NCBI GenBank assembly: GCA_039414355.1
Contig: JBCDJN010000092.1
Span: forward strand, 1-19,961
Reading direction: 5' to 3'
DNA: 19,961 nt
From: JBCCQL01 sp039414355
GTDB taxonomy: Bacteria; Planctomycetota; Planctomycetia; Pirellulales; Lacipirellulaceae
Numbering within the stretch: position 1 is the stretch's first letter; every line of letters begins with the position of its first letter. Under the pieces are notes generated by a model, which was not told the DNA's origin, searched no databases, and saw nothing but the letters and a program-made list of their open reading frames with translations. This document shows, in pieces, positions 14,321 to 19,961 of the stretch. A program made the translations under genes and the position numbers.

Positions 14321-15427
14321 TTAGCGAGTCCTGGGCATCCCGCGTGACGCGGCCAAGCGTTGTTGCAACACCTGCGTGTACTGCTCCGGCGCGTCGGAGA
14401 ACTTGTTCAGCGATTCTTCGCTTGCGAACAGGAAGACCAACTCGTCGTACTCGGTTCCATACTGTCGCTTGCCGGCGACTTGGCTGCCGGTTTCGACGTA
14501 GATGACGGGGTCGATCCCCGACAACACCGGGCCGTAAACAACGCTGTTCTGCAGGAACTCGTCACGCGCCGCCGGCGAAGCGAAGAGGTACGTGCGGCCT
14601 TGGTGTCGGACGCCCCAACGCAGATCGCCGAGCACCCATTGGCGGTCGCGCTTCATGGTGACGGGGCAGTAGCCCTCGAGGCCGAGTGGGGGCGAACCAG
14701 CCGGCAGTTGGCTGGCGAGCGAGGCGGTTGAAGGGACGCTGGCACGTTGAACCTGGGCGGGCGCTTGCGGCTGGGGCGCGGCCGCGTATTGGTTGTCGAC
14801 CCGCTGGGGAGTGACCGGCGCCGTTGGTGGCGGTGTGACGGTCTGCTTCGGAAGACTCAGCCCCGCGTAGGCCGCGTTGAGCGGCGGCTTCTCATCAACG
14901 TCCGTTTGCTCTTCGCTCGTGTCGGGGCCGAAGGGCGCCGCCGCCGCCGCCAGCTCGTACTCGCGGCCGGCGTAGCTTGTCGCCTTGGAGTGGGCCTCCA
15001 TAAGCGTGCTGACATACGCCATTGGAGTCTTGGGGCTGACCAACTGCTGCACAACCTCCCCGCCCGGGCCCAAGACGACATCCGTTGGCACGGCCCGAAT
15101 CTTGTAGCGTTGTGCTAGAGCGGGGTTCTGGTCAACGTTGACCTTCACCGGGACGAATTGGTTGTGGATGGCCGACGCGACGGCCGGCTGGTTGAAGACG
15201 TGGTTCTCCAGGAGCTGGCACGGTCCGCACGTGGGCGACCAAAAGTGCAGCAGGACAAGCTTCTTCGTCTGCCGAGCCTGTTCCGCGGCGGCGGGAAGCG
15301 TGGAGACCCATCTCACACCGGCCTTGGAGCCGCCGCCGGCGGGGCCCCAGGGCTGGGCGTTCGCTACCGATGCCGCTGCCCCCGAAAGCACGATCAGGGC
15401 GACGAGGAATCGAGGGTTGGGCCGCAT
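14321..15427 (-). CDS. exported thioredoxin-fold protein with YHS-like C-terminal part
   Basis: A 368-residue protein with a signal peptide (MRPNPRFLVALIVLSGAAAS, cleavage near ANA-QP, residue 24). Residues about 38-150 are a thioredoxin fold: LVLLHFWSPTCGPCQLLENHVF with the redox pair C67/C70, then VNVDQNPALAQRYKIRAVPT with the cis-proline. A Pro/Ala/Gln-rich linker (about 170-240) leads to GYCPVTMKRDRQWVLGD and RTYLFASPAARDEF (about 252-295), which resembles the YHS domain. A second related piece, QYGTEYDELVFLFASEES, ends the protein. It probably acts in the periplasm as a disulfide or metal-handling factor; the combination with YHS suggests copper or other metal binding, which is inference. 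The start ATG has no clear ribosome site. Confidence 0.87.
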   Translation of the reverse strand: MRPNPRFLVALIVLSGAAASVANAQPWGPAGGGSKAGVRWVSTLPAAAEQARQTKKLVLLHFWSPTCGPCQLLENHVFNQPAVASAIHNQFVPVKVNVDQNPALAQRYKIRAVPTDVVLGPGGEVVQQLVSPKTPMAYVSTLMEAHSKATSYAGREYELAAAAAPFGPDTSEEQTDVDEKPPLNAAYAGLSLPKQTVTPPPTAPVTPQRVDNQYAAAPQPQAPAQVQRASVPSTASLASQLPAGSPPLGLEGYCPVTMKRDRQWVLGDLRWGVRHQGRTYLFASPAARDEFLQNSVVYGPVLSGIDPVIYVETGSQVAGKRQYGTEYDELVFLFASEESLNKFSDAPEQYTQVLQQRLAASRGMPRTR

Positions 15428-16284
15428 GGCACGTCCACTTTGGGGCTTCGGGTCAGCTGATTTCGTGGCAGCGACGGCCTACCGAGGCAGCCACTTGTCT
15501 TCATTATCGGTTGCGCCGGTTGTAGTCTTTGGCGGAACTGAAGCGGCTGCAGCGGCATTTCCGGGGTTTTGAGCACCGCTGGGGGTTTGGGCGAAAATGC
15601 CCGACCTAAGAAAGTCAAGCTTGACACGCTCTGGGCAGTGTCTGATACTGCCAGCAAAGGAAAGCCCCCGGCATGCATTCCGGGGTTCTATTCGGCCCGC
15701 AGCGAAGCCAAGGACGTCTAGCCGGCTCAAGCCCGGCAAGAGCCGCTGACAAGCTACGCCGCAGCCGGGGCGTCACAGCACCACGTGAACGCCCCGCTAG
15801 GTGCAGCGTTAAGCACCTCGCAGCGAGTCGTGATGATAGAGATTGGCGCCTTCGGGTTCTTGCACCCAACCGGTGCCGCCAAGAGCGTAGGGAGGATCAC
15901 GCGGGTAAACCGTGAGCCCTTCCTCCCACGCGGTGCGTCGCCGTACGGCAGCTAAGCCGACTGAGCACACAGCTTGCGATCTGCACGCTACGCGCGACAG
16001 CCGTGAGCGTTGTCTGAGGCTTCGCCGAAGGATTGCGACACAAACCAAAACCGCGGACTCCGGGTAGCGGTCGGCAGGAAACCCTATGTGGGCAGTCGCC
16101 GACGCAGCTCCGCACAGGATCGAGTTCGCAGGCGGGCCTTGGCTCGCCGAGCAACCGAACGTATTTCTCCCCTAGCGGCGGCACAAGAAGTCCGCCAACT
16201 CCCTAACCATCTTTGCTGCATCCCAGGCCAATTCCGGCCCAGATGCCCTAGGGGTCACTCTCTCTAATAGAGTTCGATTTGAGC
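15428..16284. other. 857-base region upstream of rho without clear gene, rich in stems
   Basis: No reading frame here looks like a real gene on either strand. Several perfect GC-rich inverted repeats occur: GGGGCGT/ACGCCCC (15767-15773/15789-15795), AGGTGC/GCACCT (15799-15804/15813-15818), GGGAGG/CCTCCC (15890-15895/15922-15927), GTCGGC/GCCGAC (16070-16075/16098-16103) and GGCGGGC/GCTCGCC with a four-base loop (16131-16148). This suggests a structured RNA, most likely on the minus strand since a terminator-like hairpin lies at 15655-15685, and/or a long rho leader; rho is autoregulated in several bacteria. A minus-strand frame tail at 15809-15910 is somewhat protein-like. I could not match RNase P RNA, tmRNA, SRP or a riboswitch. 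Confidence 0.5.
15655..15685 (-). terminator. probable intrinsic terminator, minus strand
   Basis: Read on the minus strand, CCCCGG (15685-15680), an eight-base loop and CCGGGG (15671-15666) are followed by GCTTTCCTTT, six T in ten bases. The stem is short but all GC. No protein gene on the minus strand ends just upstream of it, so it would terminate a noncoding transcript from the 15690-16280 region, or stop read-through toward the Trx-YHS gene. Confidence 0.5.
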
Positions 16285-17601
16285 ATGGCGAACAAGAAAC
16301 AGTCAGGCGGCCGGTACCGGGGTCGCCAAGGCGGACAAGGCGGCCAAGGCGGTGGCCAGGGCCAAAACCGGGGTTACCGCTCCGGCCGAGGCGGCGGTCC
16401 ACGCGGCCGGCGCCGGAACTACAACAACAATGGGTCCGGCCACGATCAACGCCGCGACAACCAGCCCGCCGACGACGGGCAATCGTTGCCGCTGACGCCG
16501 GGTTCGGGCGTTCTTGAGATGCACCCGAACGGGTACGGATTCCTCCGCGACCCGTCGGCGAACTTCAGCCGCGAGCGAAGCGATCCATTCGTGCCAGGCA
16601 CGATGATCGAGCGTTTCGGGCTGCGAGAAGGCGTCTTGCTTAGCGGCATGGTCCAGCACCATCGCCGCGGCCAAGGGCCCCGGTTGCGTGAGCTTCTGGA
16701 CGTCGATGGCATGCCGCCGGACGATTACCTGAAGGTCAAGAACTTTGAAGACCTCACCCCGATCACGCCCGAGGAGTGGCTGCAACTGGAGACCGGCGCC
16801 GAGCCCATCAGCACCCGGGTGGTCGATATCCTTACGCCGTTGGGCAAGGGCCAACGGGCGTTGATTGTCGCCCCGCCGCGGACCGGCAAAACCGTGCTGA
16901 TGCAACACCTGAGCGCCGCGGTTTCGCAGAACCACCCGGATGTGGCGATGATTGTGCTGCTCATCGATGAGCGGCCGGAAGAAGTGACCGACATGCGGCG
17001 TAACGTCCGCGGCGAGGTCTTCGCCAGCAGCCTCGACCAAGACGTGGAGAGCCACGTCCGCCTGTCGCAGCTGACCATCGAGCGCTGCAAGCGTCTCACC
17101 GAGATGGGCAAGGACGTCTTTCTGCTGATGGACTCCATCACCCGTCTCGCCCGCGCGTTCAACAAGTGGGTTGGCAATACGGGCAGGACGATGTCCGGCG
17201 GTGTTGACATCAAGGCGATGGACATCCCGAAGAAGCTCTTCGCCACCGCGCGGGCATTCGAAGAAGGTGGATCACTGACGATCGTTGGCACCGCGCTCAT
17301 CGACACCGGGAGCCGGATGGACGACCTGATCTTTCAGGAGTTCAAGGGGACCGGCAACATGGAGCTGGTGCTCGACCGCAAGCTCTCCGACCGTCGCATT
17401 TGGCCGGCGATCGACATCGAGCAGTCCGGCACCCGGCGTGAAGAGAAGCTTCTGCCGCCGGAGATGCTGCGTGCCGCCACCCTCTTGCGTCGAACCCTGT
17501 CTAGCATGCACCATGTCGACGCGATGGAGCAGCTGACGACGAAGCTGGCGAAGTTCAAGTCGAACGACGAGTTCATCCAGCTGATCCAGCCGCAAGACTA
17601 A
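16285..17601 (+). CDS. rho: transcription termination factor Rho
   Basis: Rho is the hexameric RNA helicase that ends transcription. From ATG 16285 the protein has 438 residues; a TTG at 16279 would add two. Residues 7-70 are a Gly/Arg/Gln/Asn-rich, likely disordered segment in place of the usual N-terminal helical subdomain. The RNA-binding cold-shock-like domain follows (GVLEMHPNGYGFLRDP, residues 75-90, to about 150). The ATPase domain has the P-loop APPRTGKT (196-203), LLIDERPEEVTDMRR (225-239), Walker B LLMDSITRLARA (280-291), the Q-loop region VGNTGRTMSGGVD and the arginine-finger region LDRKLSDRRIWPAIDI. All catalytic parts are intact. It is preceded by the long noncoding region and followed by the tRNA-Ser gene. 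Confidence 0.97.
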   Translation: MANKKQSGGRYRGRQGGQGGQGGGQGQNRGYRSGRGGGPRGRRRNYNNNGSGHDQRRDNQPADDGQSLPLTPGSGVLEMHPNGYGFLRDPSANFSRERSDPFVPGTMIERFGLREGVLLSGMVQHHRRGQGPRLRELLDVDGMPPDDYLKVKNFEDLTPITPEEWLQLETGAEPISTRVVDILTPLGKGQRALIVAPPRTGKTVLMQHLSAAVSQNHPDVAMIVLLIDERPEEVTDMRRNVRGEVFASSLDQDVESHVRLSQLTIERCKRLTEMGKDVFLLMDSITRLARAFNKWVGNTGRTMSGGVDIKAMDIPKKLFATARAFEEGGSLTIVGTALIDTGSRMDDLIFQEFKGTGNMELVLDRKLSDRRIWPAIDIEQSGTRREEKLLPPEMLRAATLLRRTLSSMHHVDAMEQLTTKLAKFKSNDEFIQLIQPQD

Positions 17602-17675
17602 GGCTGACGCGGGAGCGAGCATCCTGAGAGTAAGGGCCGATGAGCCCCGTCTGTCTCAAGCTCGTCTCGCCGCCT

Positions 17676-17758
17676 GGAGGGTAAGCGAATTGGCTAGCGG
17701 CCTGATTGGAATTCAGGTGCCGGGTAACCGGTTGCGGGTTCGAGTCCCGTGCCCTCCG
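17676..17758 (+). tRNA. tRNA-Ser (anticodon GGA)
   Basis: An 83-base class II tRNA. The acceptor stem GGAGGGT (17676-17682) pairs with GCCCTCC (17751-17757), with one T-G pair at the base, and G73 (17758) is the serine-type discriminator. The anticodon arm is CCTGA-TTGGAAT-TCAGG (17701-17717), with anticodon GGA at 17708-17710, reading UCC/UCU. The long variable arm has CCGG-GTAA-CCGG, as expected for serine. The T arm is GCGGG-TTCGAGT-CCCGT (17734-17750). The D stem is weak, with only two good pairs. The CCA end is not encoded. The gene flanks an integrase module and is the likely integration target. Confidence 0.93.
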
Positions 17759-17776
17759 CTGACGCAAAGCTCTTTG

Positions 17777-18367
17777 TCAATTCGGTTTAGGAACGTCAGT
17801 TTGCTCAGCCGCCTGGGCCGGGCTTAGGGTGTTGCAACTGTTTTGCAACACATCTGCGCTACGCGGGGCTGCGGCCCACACCTCGTCAGCTATCTGCTGT
17901 GCCCGAGACTCCTCGTATCGGGCCAGCGCGTTGACGTAGGCGATGGCGTTAGTGCCGGTGATCCACCTGGCGCGGCCCTTTTGGAATGTTGCTGGCTTAA
18001 CCCCAGCCCTTCTGGCCTCGGCCATCAGCTGCTTTGGTGGAGCAAACGCTACCACGAAGTAGTTCCAGGAGTACTCTTCGCCGTGCTCCAGGATGCCGTG
18101 CGGCTTATTGCTGATTCCGTGCTTGGCGATGTATCGTAGCAGCTGCTGGTGTGGCTTGAACCACTCGCCGACGAGCCGGTGCTTTGCGAACTTTCTGTGC
18201 AGATGGCCTTCGCAGTCGCCCTTAATTGAGCCCAGCAGGAATAGCTGCTCCGGATTGCCGGTTTGCAACGCCGCAAGGCGCGAAAGCGGGTCGCTGGCGA
18301 CCCCGATCTTTATCGGTCCGCCCCGCCCTTGCTGGATGAAGTATGTGTGCTTCCCTGCGGCCATCAT
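17777..18367 (-). CDS. GIY-YIG (T5orf172-type) nuclease-domain protein
   Basis: I start the gene at the ATG at 18367, which overlaps the integrase stop in ATGA, giving 196 residues; the frame is open further upstream inside the integrase gene but is not protein-like there. The N-terminal 70 residues match the T5orf172/MUG113 branch of GIY-YIG nucleases: HTYFIQQG in place of GIY, PIKIGVASDPLSRLAALQTGNP with the conserved Arg30, EGHLHRKFAKHRLVGEWF with Glu53 and the GEWF end. The C-terminal 120 residues are unassigned, with one helical stretch (YEESRAQQIADEVWAA). Function may be DNA cleavage during element transfer, or a host-interference role; neither is shown. The stop lies only 18 bases from the tRNA-Ser gene. 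The start suggests translational coupling to the integrase. Confidence 0.85.
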   Translation of the reverse strand: MMAAGKHTYFIQQGRGGPIKIGVASDPLSRLAALQTGNPEQLFLLGSIKGDCEGHLHRKFAKHRLVGEWFKPHQQLLRYIAKHGISNKPHGILEHGEEYSWNYFVVAFAPPKQLMAEARRAGVKPATFQKGRARWITGTNAIAYVNALARYEESRAQQIADEVWAAAPRSADVLQNSCNTLSPAQAAEQTDVPKPN

Positions 18368-19476
18368 TGCCCCGCTGCTGCCCAAACCTTGCGGCCTAAC
18401 TCTACCGCGGTCCGGTGGTGGTAGTAGCCCATGGTGGTTTGCGGCGATGCGTGCCGCGCCCACTTCTGAAGCTCGGGAACGGTAAGTAGCTGGTCCATGC
18501 GGGTCAGGAAGGCACGTCGCCCGATGTCGTGGCTTGTCGCCGTCTTCCCGGTCGCAGCTTCGGTAATGACACCGGCCGCTTCGCCAATCGCGGCCACGTT
18601 GCGAATCGTCGTCTTGAGGCTGAGCTGCGGACCCTTCCGCGTGGCTGAGAACGTGAATACGTAGCCAATCCGGTCGCCGCCCTTGATGAGATCCCAGAAT
18701 TGAGGCGTCATCGGCTGGAACTCGTGGCGACGCGCTTTATGGCCTGATGCCATCATCCGGATCAGCGGCACGTCGTGCGTGGTGTCGATCGCCAAGTCCG
18801 CGGCGTCGTCCCACGACAGCCGACGAAGCTCGTCGACACGCAATCCGCTGTGCCACAGGCCGTGGAGGAACTTCTCCCACTCGGCCGCATCGCGGGGTCG
18901 CACCTTAGGCACCGCCATCACGATACGCTCGAACTCCTCGGCAGTAATCGGCCGGGAGCGCATCTGTTTAGCACCCCTGGCTTGCCGCCGCATCCGCAAG
19001 CGTGGCGCCCGCTCCACCAGGTCGACCTCCTCGGCCCAGCCTAGGGCGGCTTGCAGCGTATTGAGGTAGCTCTGCACCGACGCCTCGGCCAGGTTGTGCT
19101 CGCGCAGCTTTGCGGTGAAACGGCTTAACAGCGACTTGTTGATGTCGCCGAGCCGCTGCGGCTTGATCGTCTTTTCGATCCAGTTGGCGGTGGTTATCCA
19201 CTGGGTCAGACTCGATCGCGACAAGCTCGGCAGCACCTCCGCCTCGTAGCGGTCACGGAATTGTACCCAGGTTGGGTTGGGGCGGTCTGGGTCGCTGTCG
19301 GCCAAGTCACGCTCCAGCTCGGCGGCCGCCCTCTCGGCGTCGCGCCGTCGGTTCGTTCCGGAGCTCACCTCGCGAACCACCCCATCGGCCCGCGTCCATC
19401 GCAGACCGAAGGGGCGATTCTTATAGGTGACTACTCGGACTCGGGGTTCGTTCTTTCCTCGTTGTCGAGAAGCCAT
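18364..19476 (-). CDS. tyrosine recombinase / phage-type integrase
   Basis: The ATG at 19476 gives 370 residues; an earlier frame start at 19533 would add 19 residues that overlap the upstream gene more. The N-terminal half has an arm-binding region and a SAM-like core-binding domain (about 70-170, SLTQWITTANWIEKTIKPQR to LNTLQAALGWAEE). The catalytic domain has Arg213 (HSGLRVDELRRLSW), Lys247 (ASGHKARRHEF), His316 with Arg320/321 (SHDIGRRAF), His342 (WARHASPQTTMGYY) and a Tyr at 351 or 352. The His-x-x-Arg box has an extra residue compared with the usual HDLRR. It overlaps the GIY-YIG gene by four bases and the excisionase-like gene by 46. It should catalyse integration and excision at tRNA-Ser. 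Confidence 0.93.
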   Translation of the reverse strand: MASRQRGKNEPRVRVVTYKNRPFGLRWTRADGVVREVSSGTNRRRDAERAAAELERDLADSDPDRPNPTWVQFRDRYEAEVLPSLSRSSLTQWITTANWIEKTIKPQRLGDINKSLLSRFTAKLREHNLAEASVQSYLNTLQAALGWAEEVDLVERAPRLRMRRQARGAKQMRSRPITAEEFERIVMAVPKVRPRDAAEWEKFLHGLWHSGLRVDELRRLSWDDAADLAIDTTHDVPLIRMMASGHKARRHEFQPMTPQFWDLIKGGDRIGYVFTFSATRKGPQLSLKTTIRNVAAIGEAAGVITEAATGKTATSHDIGRRAFLTRMDQLLTVPELQKWARHASPQTTMGYYHHRTAVELGRKVWAAAGQ

Positions 19477-19664
19477 TGGATAAAGCTGGTTGTCACGAAG
19501 ACCGTTTCGTTGCCGACAGGCACGTGGGGGCACCCGCGGTCAATCGTATTGCGACGCACCACCCGGCGGCGATTTCGCAGAGTGTCGTCGTCGGCATCTT
19601 TCTCGGTCCAGGCTGCGACCAGCTCCGAAAGGGTGAAAAAGGGGCTGCGGGACGGGTTGAGCAT
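19431..19664 (-). CDS. small excisionase-like (helix-turn-helix) protein
   Basis: A 77-residue protein starting at ATG 19664. The layout SELVAAWTEKD, then LRNRRRVVRRNTI and RGCPHVPVGNETVFVTTSFIQWLLDN, resembles the winged-helix excisionase/MerR-like proteins of integrative elements. These have a short helix-turn-helix, then a hairpin ending with a pattern like the-vG-fv-wL. Basic residues in the second helix could contact DNA. Its 3' end overlaps the integrase start by 46 bases, the usual xis-int order and tight coupling. It would direct excision and may repress its own promoter. The assignment is by pattern and context only; short proteins like this are easily over-called. Confidence 0.6.
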   Translation of the reverse strand: MLNPSRSPFFTLSELVAAWTEKDADDDTLRNRRRVVRRNTIDRGCPHVPVGNETVFVTTSFIQWLLDNEERTNPESE

Positions 19665-19736
19665 CCGTGGCGTTCCTTGTTGACTTGGGCCACCAGGGAC
19701 GCATAATGCGCATACCTTTCACGGCGGCCCGTCAGG

Positions 19737-19787
19737 GTCGTTTTGAAAACGACTGAACCACTAGGTTTCGCGGCCGTGGGTTCAGTC
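19737..19787. promoter_or_regulatory. palindrome and inverted repeat upstream of the recombination genes
   Basis: GTCGTTTT-G-AAAACGAC (19737-19753) is a perfect 17-base palindrome. It is joined, sharing the last three bases, to GACTGAACC (19751-19759), which is repeated inverted as GGTTCAGTC (19779-19787). They lie 73-123 bases upstream of the excisionase-like start, where an operator or recombination protein arm site would be expected. No regulator is known for them. Confidence 0.5.
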
Positions 19788-19834
19788 ACCAGTAGGGCGC
19801 CCGGGCGGGCTGCCCAAATACACTGCGGATTCAC

Positions 19835-19866
19835 CGGGCCTAGCAGGCGGCAACCTGCTAGGCCCG
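19835..19866. repeat. perfect 13-bp stem-loop near right end
   Basis: CGGGCCTAGCAGG (19835-19847) pairs perfectly with CCTGCTAGGCCCG (19854-19866) around the six-base loop CGGCAA. No T-run follows on either strand, so it is not a typical intrinsic terminator. It could be a Rho-independent-like stop without U tract, an attachment-site core or an RNA element. No gene was recognised between it and the window end. Confidence 0.7.
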
Positions 19867-19961
19867 ACCGCTAGCTAGACACACTCAAAACACAGCTTCG
19901 CTCCCTTAGGGTTGAGCAACGGGCGCGCGGACTCTCCGCGGCTGAGACCCCAGAGACACAC

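Larger units (their letters stand above)
17735..19961. mobile_element. end of a tRNA-Ser-linked integrative element
   Basis: Directly after the 3' part of tRNA-Ser lie three overlapping or adjacent minus-strand genes of recombination type: GIY-YIG nuclease, tyrosine recombinase and an excisionase-like protein. Integrase next to a tRNA 3' end is the classic layout of genomic islands and phages that use the tRNA as attB. The T-arm/acceptor part of the tRNA should be one att site. I found no second copy of that segment before 19961, so the far end and any cargo lie outside the window. The left boundary given is the start of the tRNA T arm and is approximate. Confidence 0.6.

Noticed and set aside
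15615..16267. Several short reading frames in the region before rho
   Set aside because: They are Arg/Cys-rich on both strands, overlap one another and have no recognisable motif. Only the tail of the minus frame at 15809-15910 looks partly protein-like, too little to call a gene or pseudogene.
15655..16284. RNase P RNA, tmRNA or SRP RNA in the stem-rich region
   Set aside because: I looked on both strands for the P4 motifs of RNase P (AAAGTCCGG and ACAGAA with GGCTTA), the tmRNA ends and Ala-rich tag, and the SRP GGAAGGAAGCAG loop. None is present in convincing form.
19493..19834. 113-codon minus-strand frame over the excisionase-like gene
   Set aside because: It overlaps the better candidate in another frame, contains both the palindrome and the inverted repeat, and shows no domain pattern.
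17759..19961. Second copy of the tRNA-Ser 3' end as the other att site
   Set aside because: I scanned by eye for GGTTCGAGTCCCGTGCC and found no repeat before the window end; the far att site, if any, lies outside.

Overview
The window looks like chromosomal DNA of a planctomycete, most likely of the Pirellulales. This is inferred from high GC, many GTG/TTG starts, few Shine-Dalgarno sites, and a gene set I associate with that group: a PSP1-domain protein with a Cys-rich tail, a PHA-system protein, a bacterial MfnB homologue, a large secreted DUF11-type protein and a Trx-YHS protein. No rRNA or other taxonomic marker is present, so the assignment is indirect.

Layout. Positions 1-2269 read rightward: the end of leuC, leuD, a secreted protein of unknown function overlapping leuD, and a small TPR protein. 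Positions 2289-3275 (minus strand) hold a PSP1-domain gene and a small unknown gene. Biotin synthase (bioB) diverges from PSP1 and is followed by an 887-residue secreted protein with four DUF11/CARDB-like repeats. On the minus strand follow RNase D and a NhaD-like Na+/H+ antiporter with an extreme His/Asp-rich loop. A divergent intergenic region containing a bulged, possibly pseudoknotted inverted repeat separates the antiporter from mfnB and a PHA-system gene. Next come a single-domain CheY-like response regulator, a convergent exported STN-like protein, a HEAT/TPR protein and a convergent Trx-YHS exported protein.

Positions 15428-16284 have no convincing gene. They are rich in GC stems and contain a terminator-like hairpin on the minus strand. 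Rho follows, with a Gly/Arg/Gln-rich N-terminus. After rho lies a tRNA-Ser(GGA), and directly downstream the end of a probable integrative element: a GIY-YIG (T5orf172) gene, a tyrosine recombinase and a small excisionase-like gene, all on the minus strand and overlapping one another. The other end of the element is not in the window. The last 300 bases hold inverted repeats that probably control this module.

Most genes are ordinary housekeeping or lineage-specific genes without an obvious shared pathway. The linked groups are leuC-leuD (leucine synthesis), mfnB with the PHA-system gene (C1 and storage carbon, loosely), and the recombination module at the right end. Four convergent gene pairs end within 20 bases of each other or overlap. 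No CRISPR array, insertion sequence or rRNA was seen.
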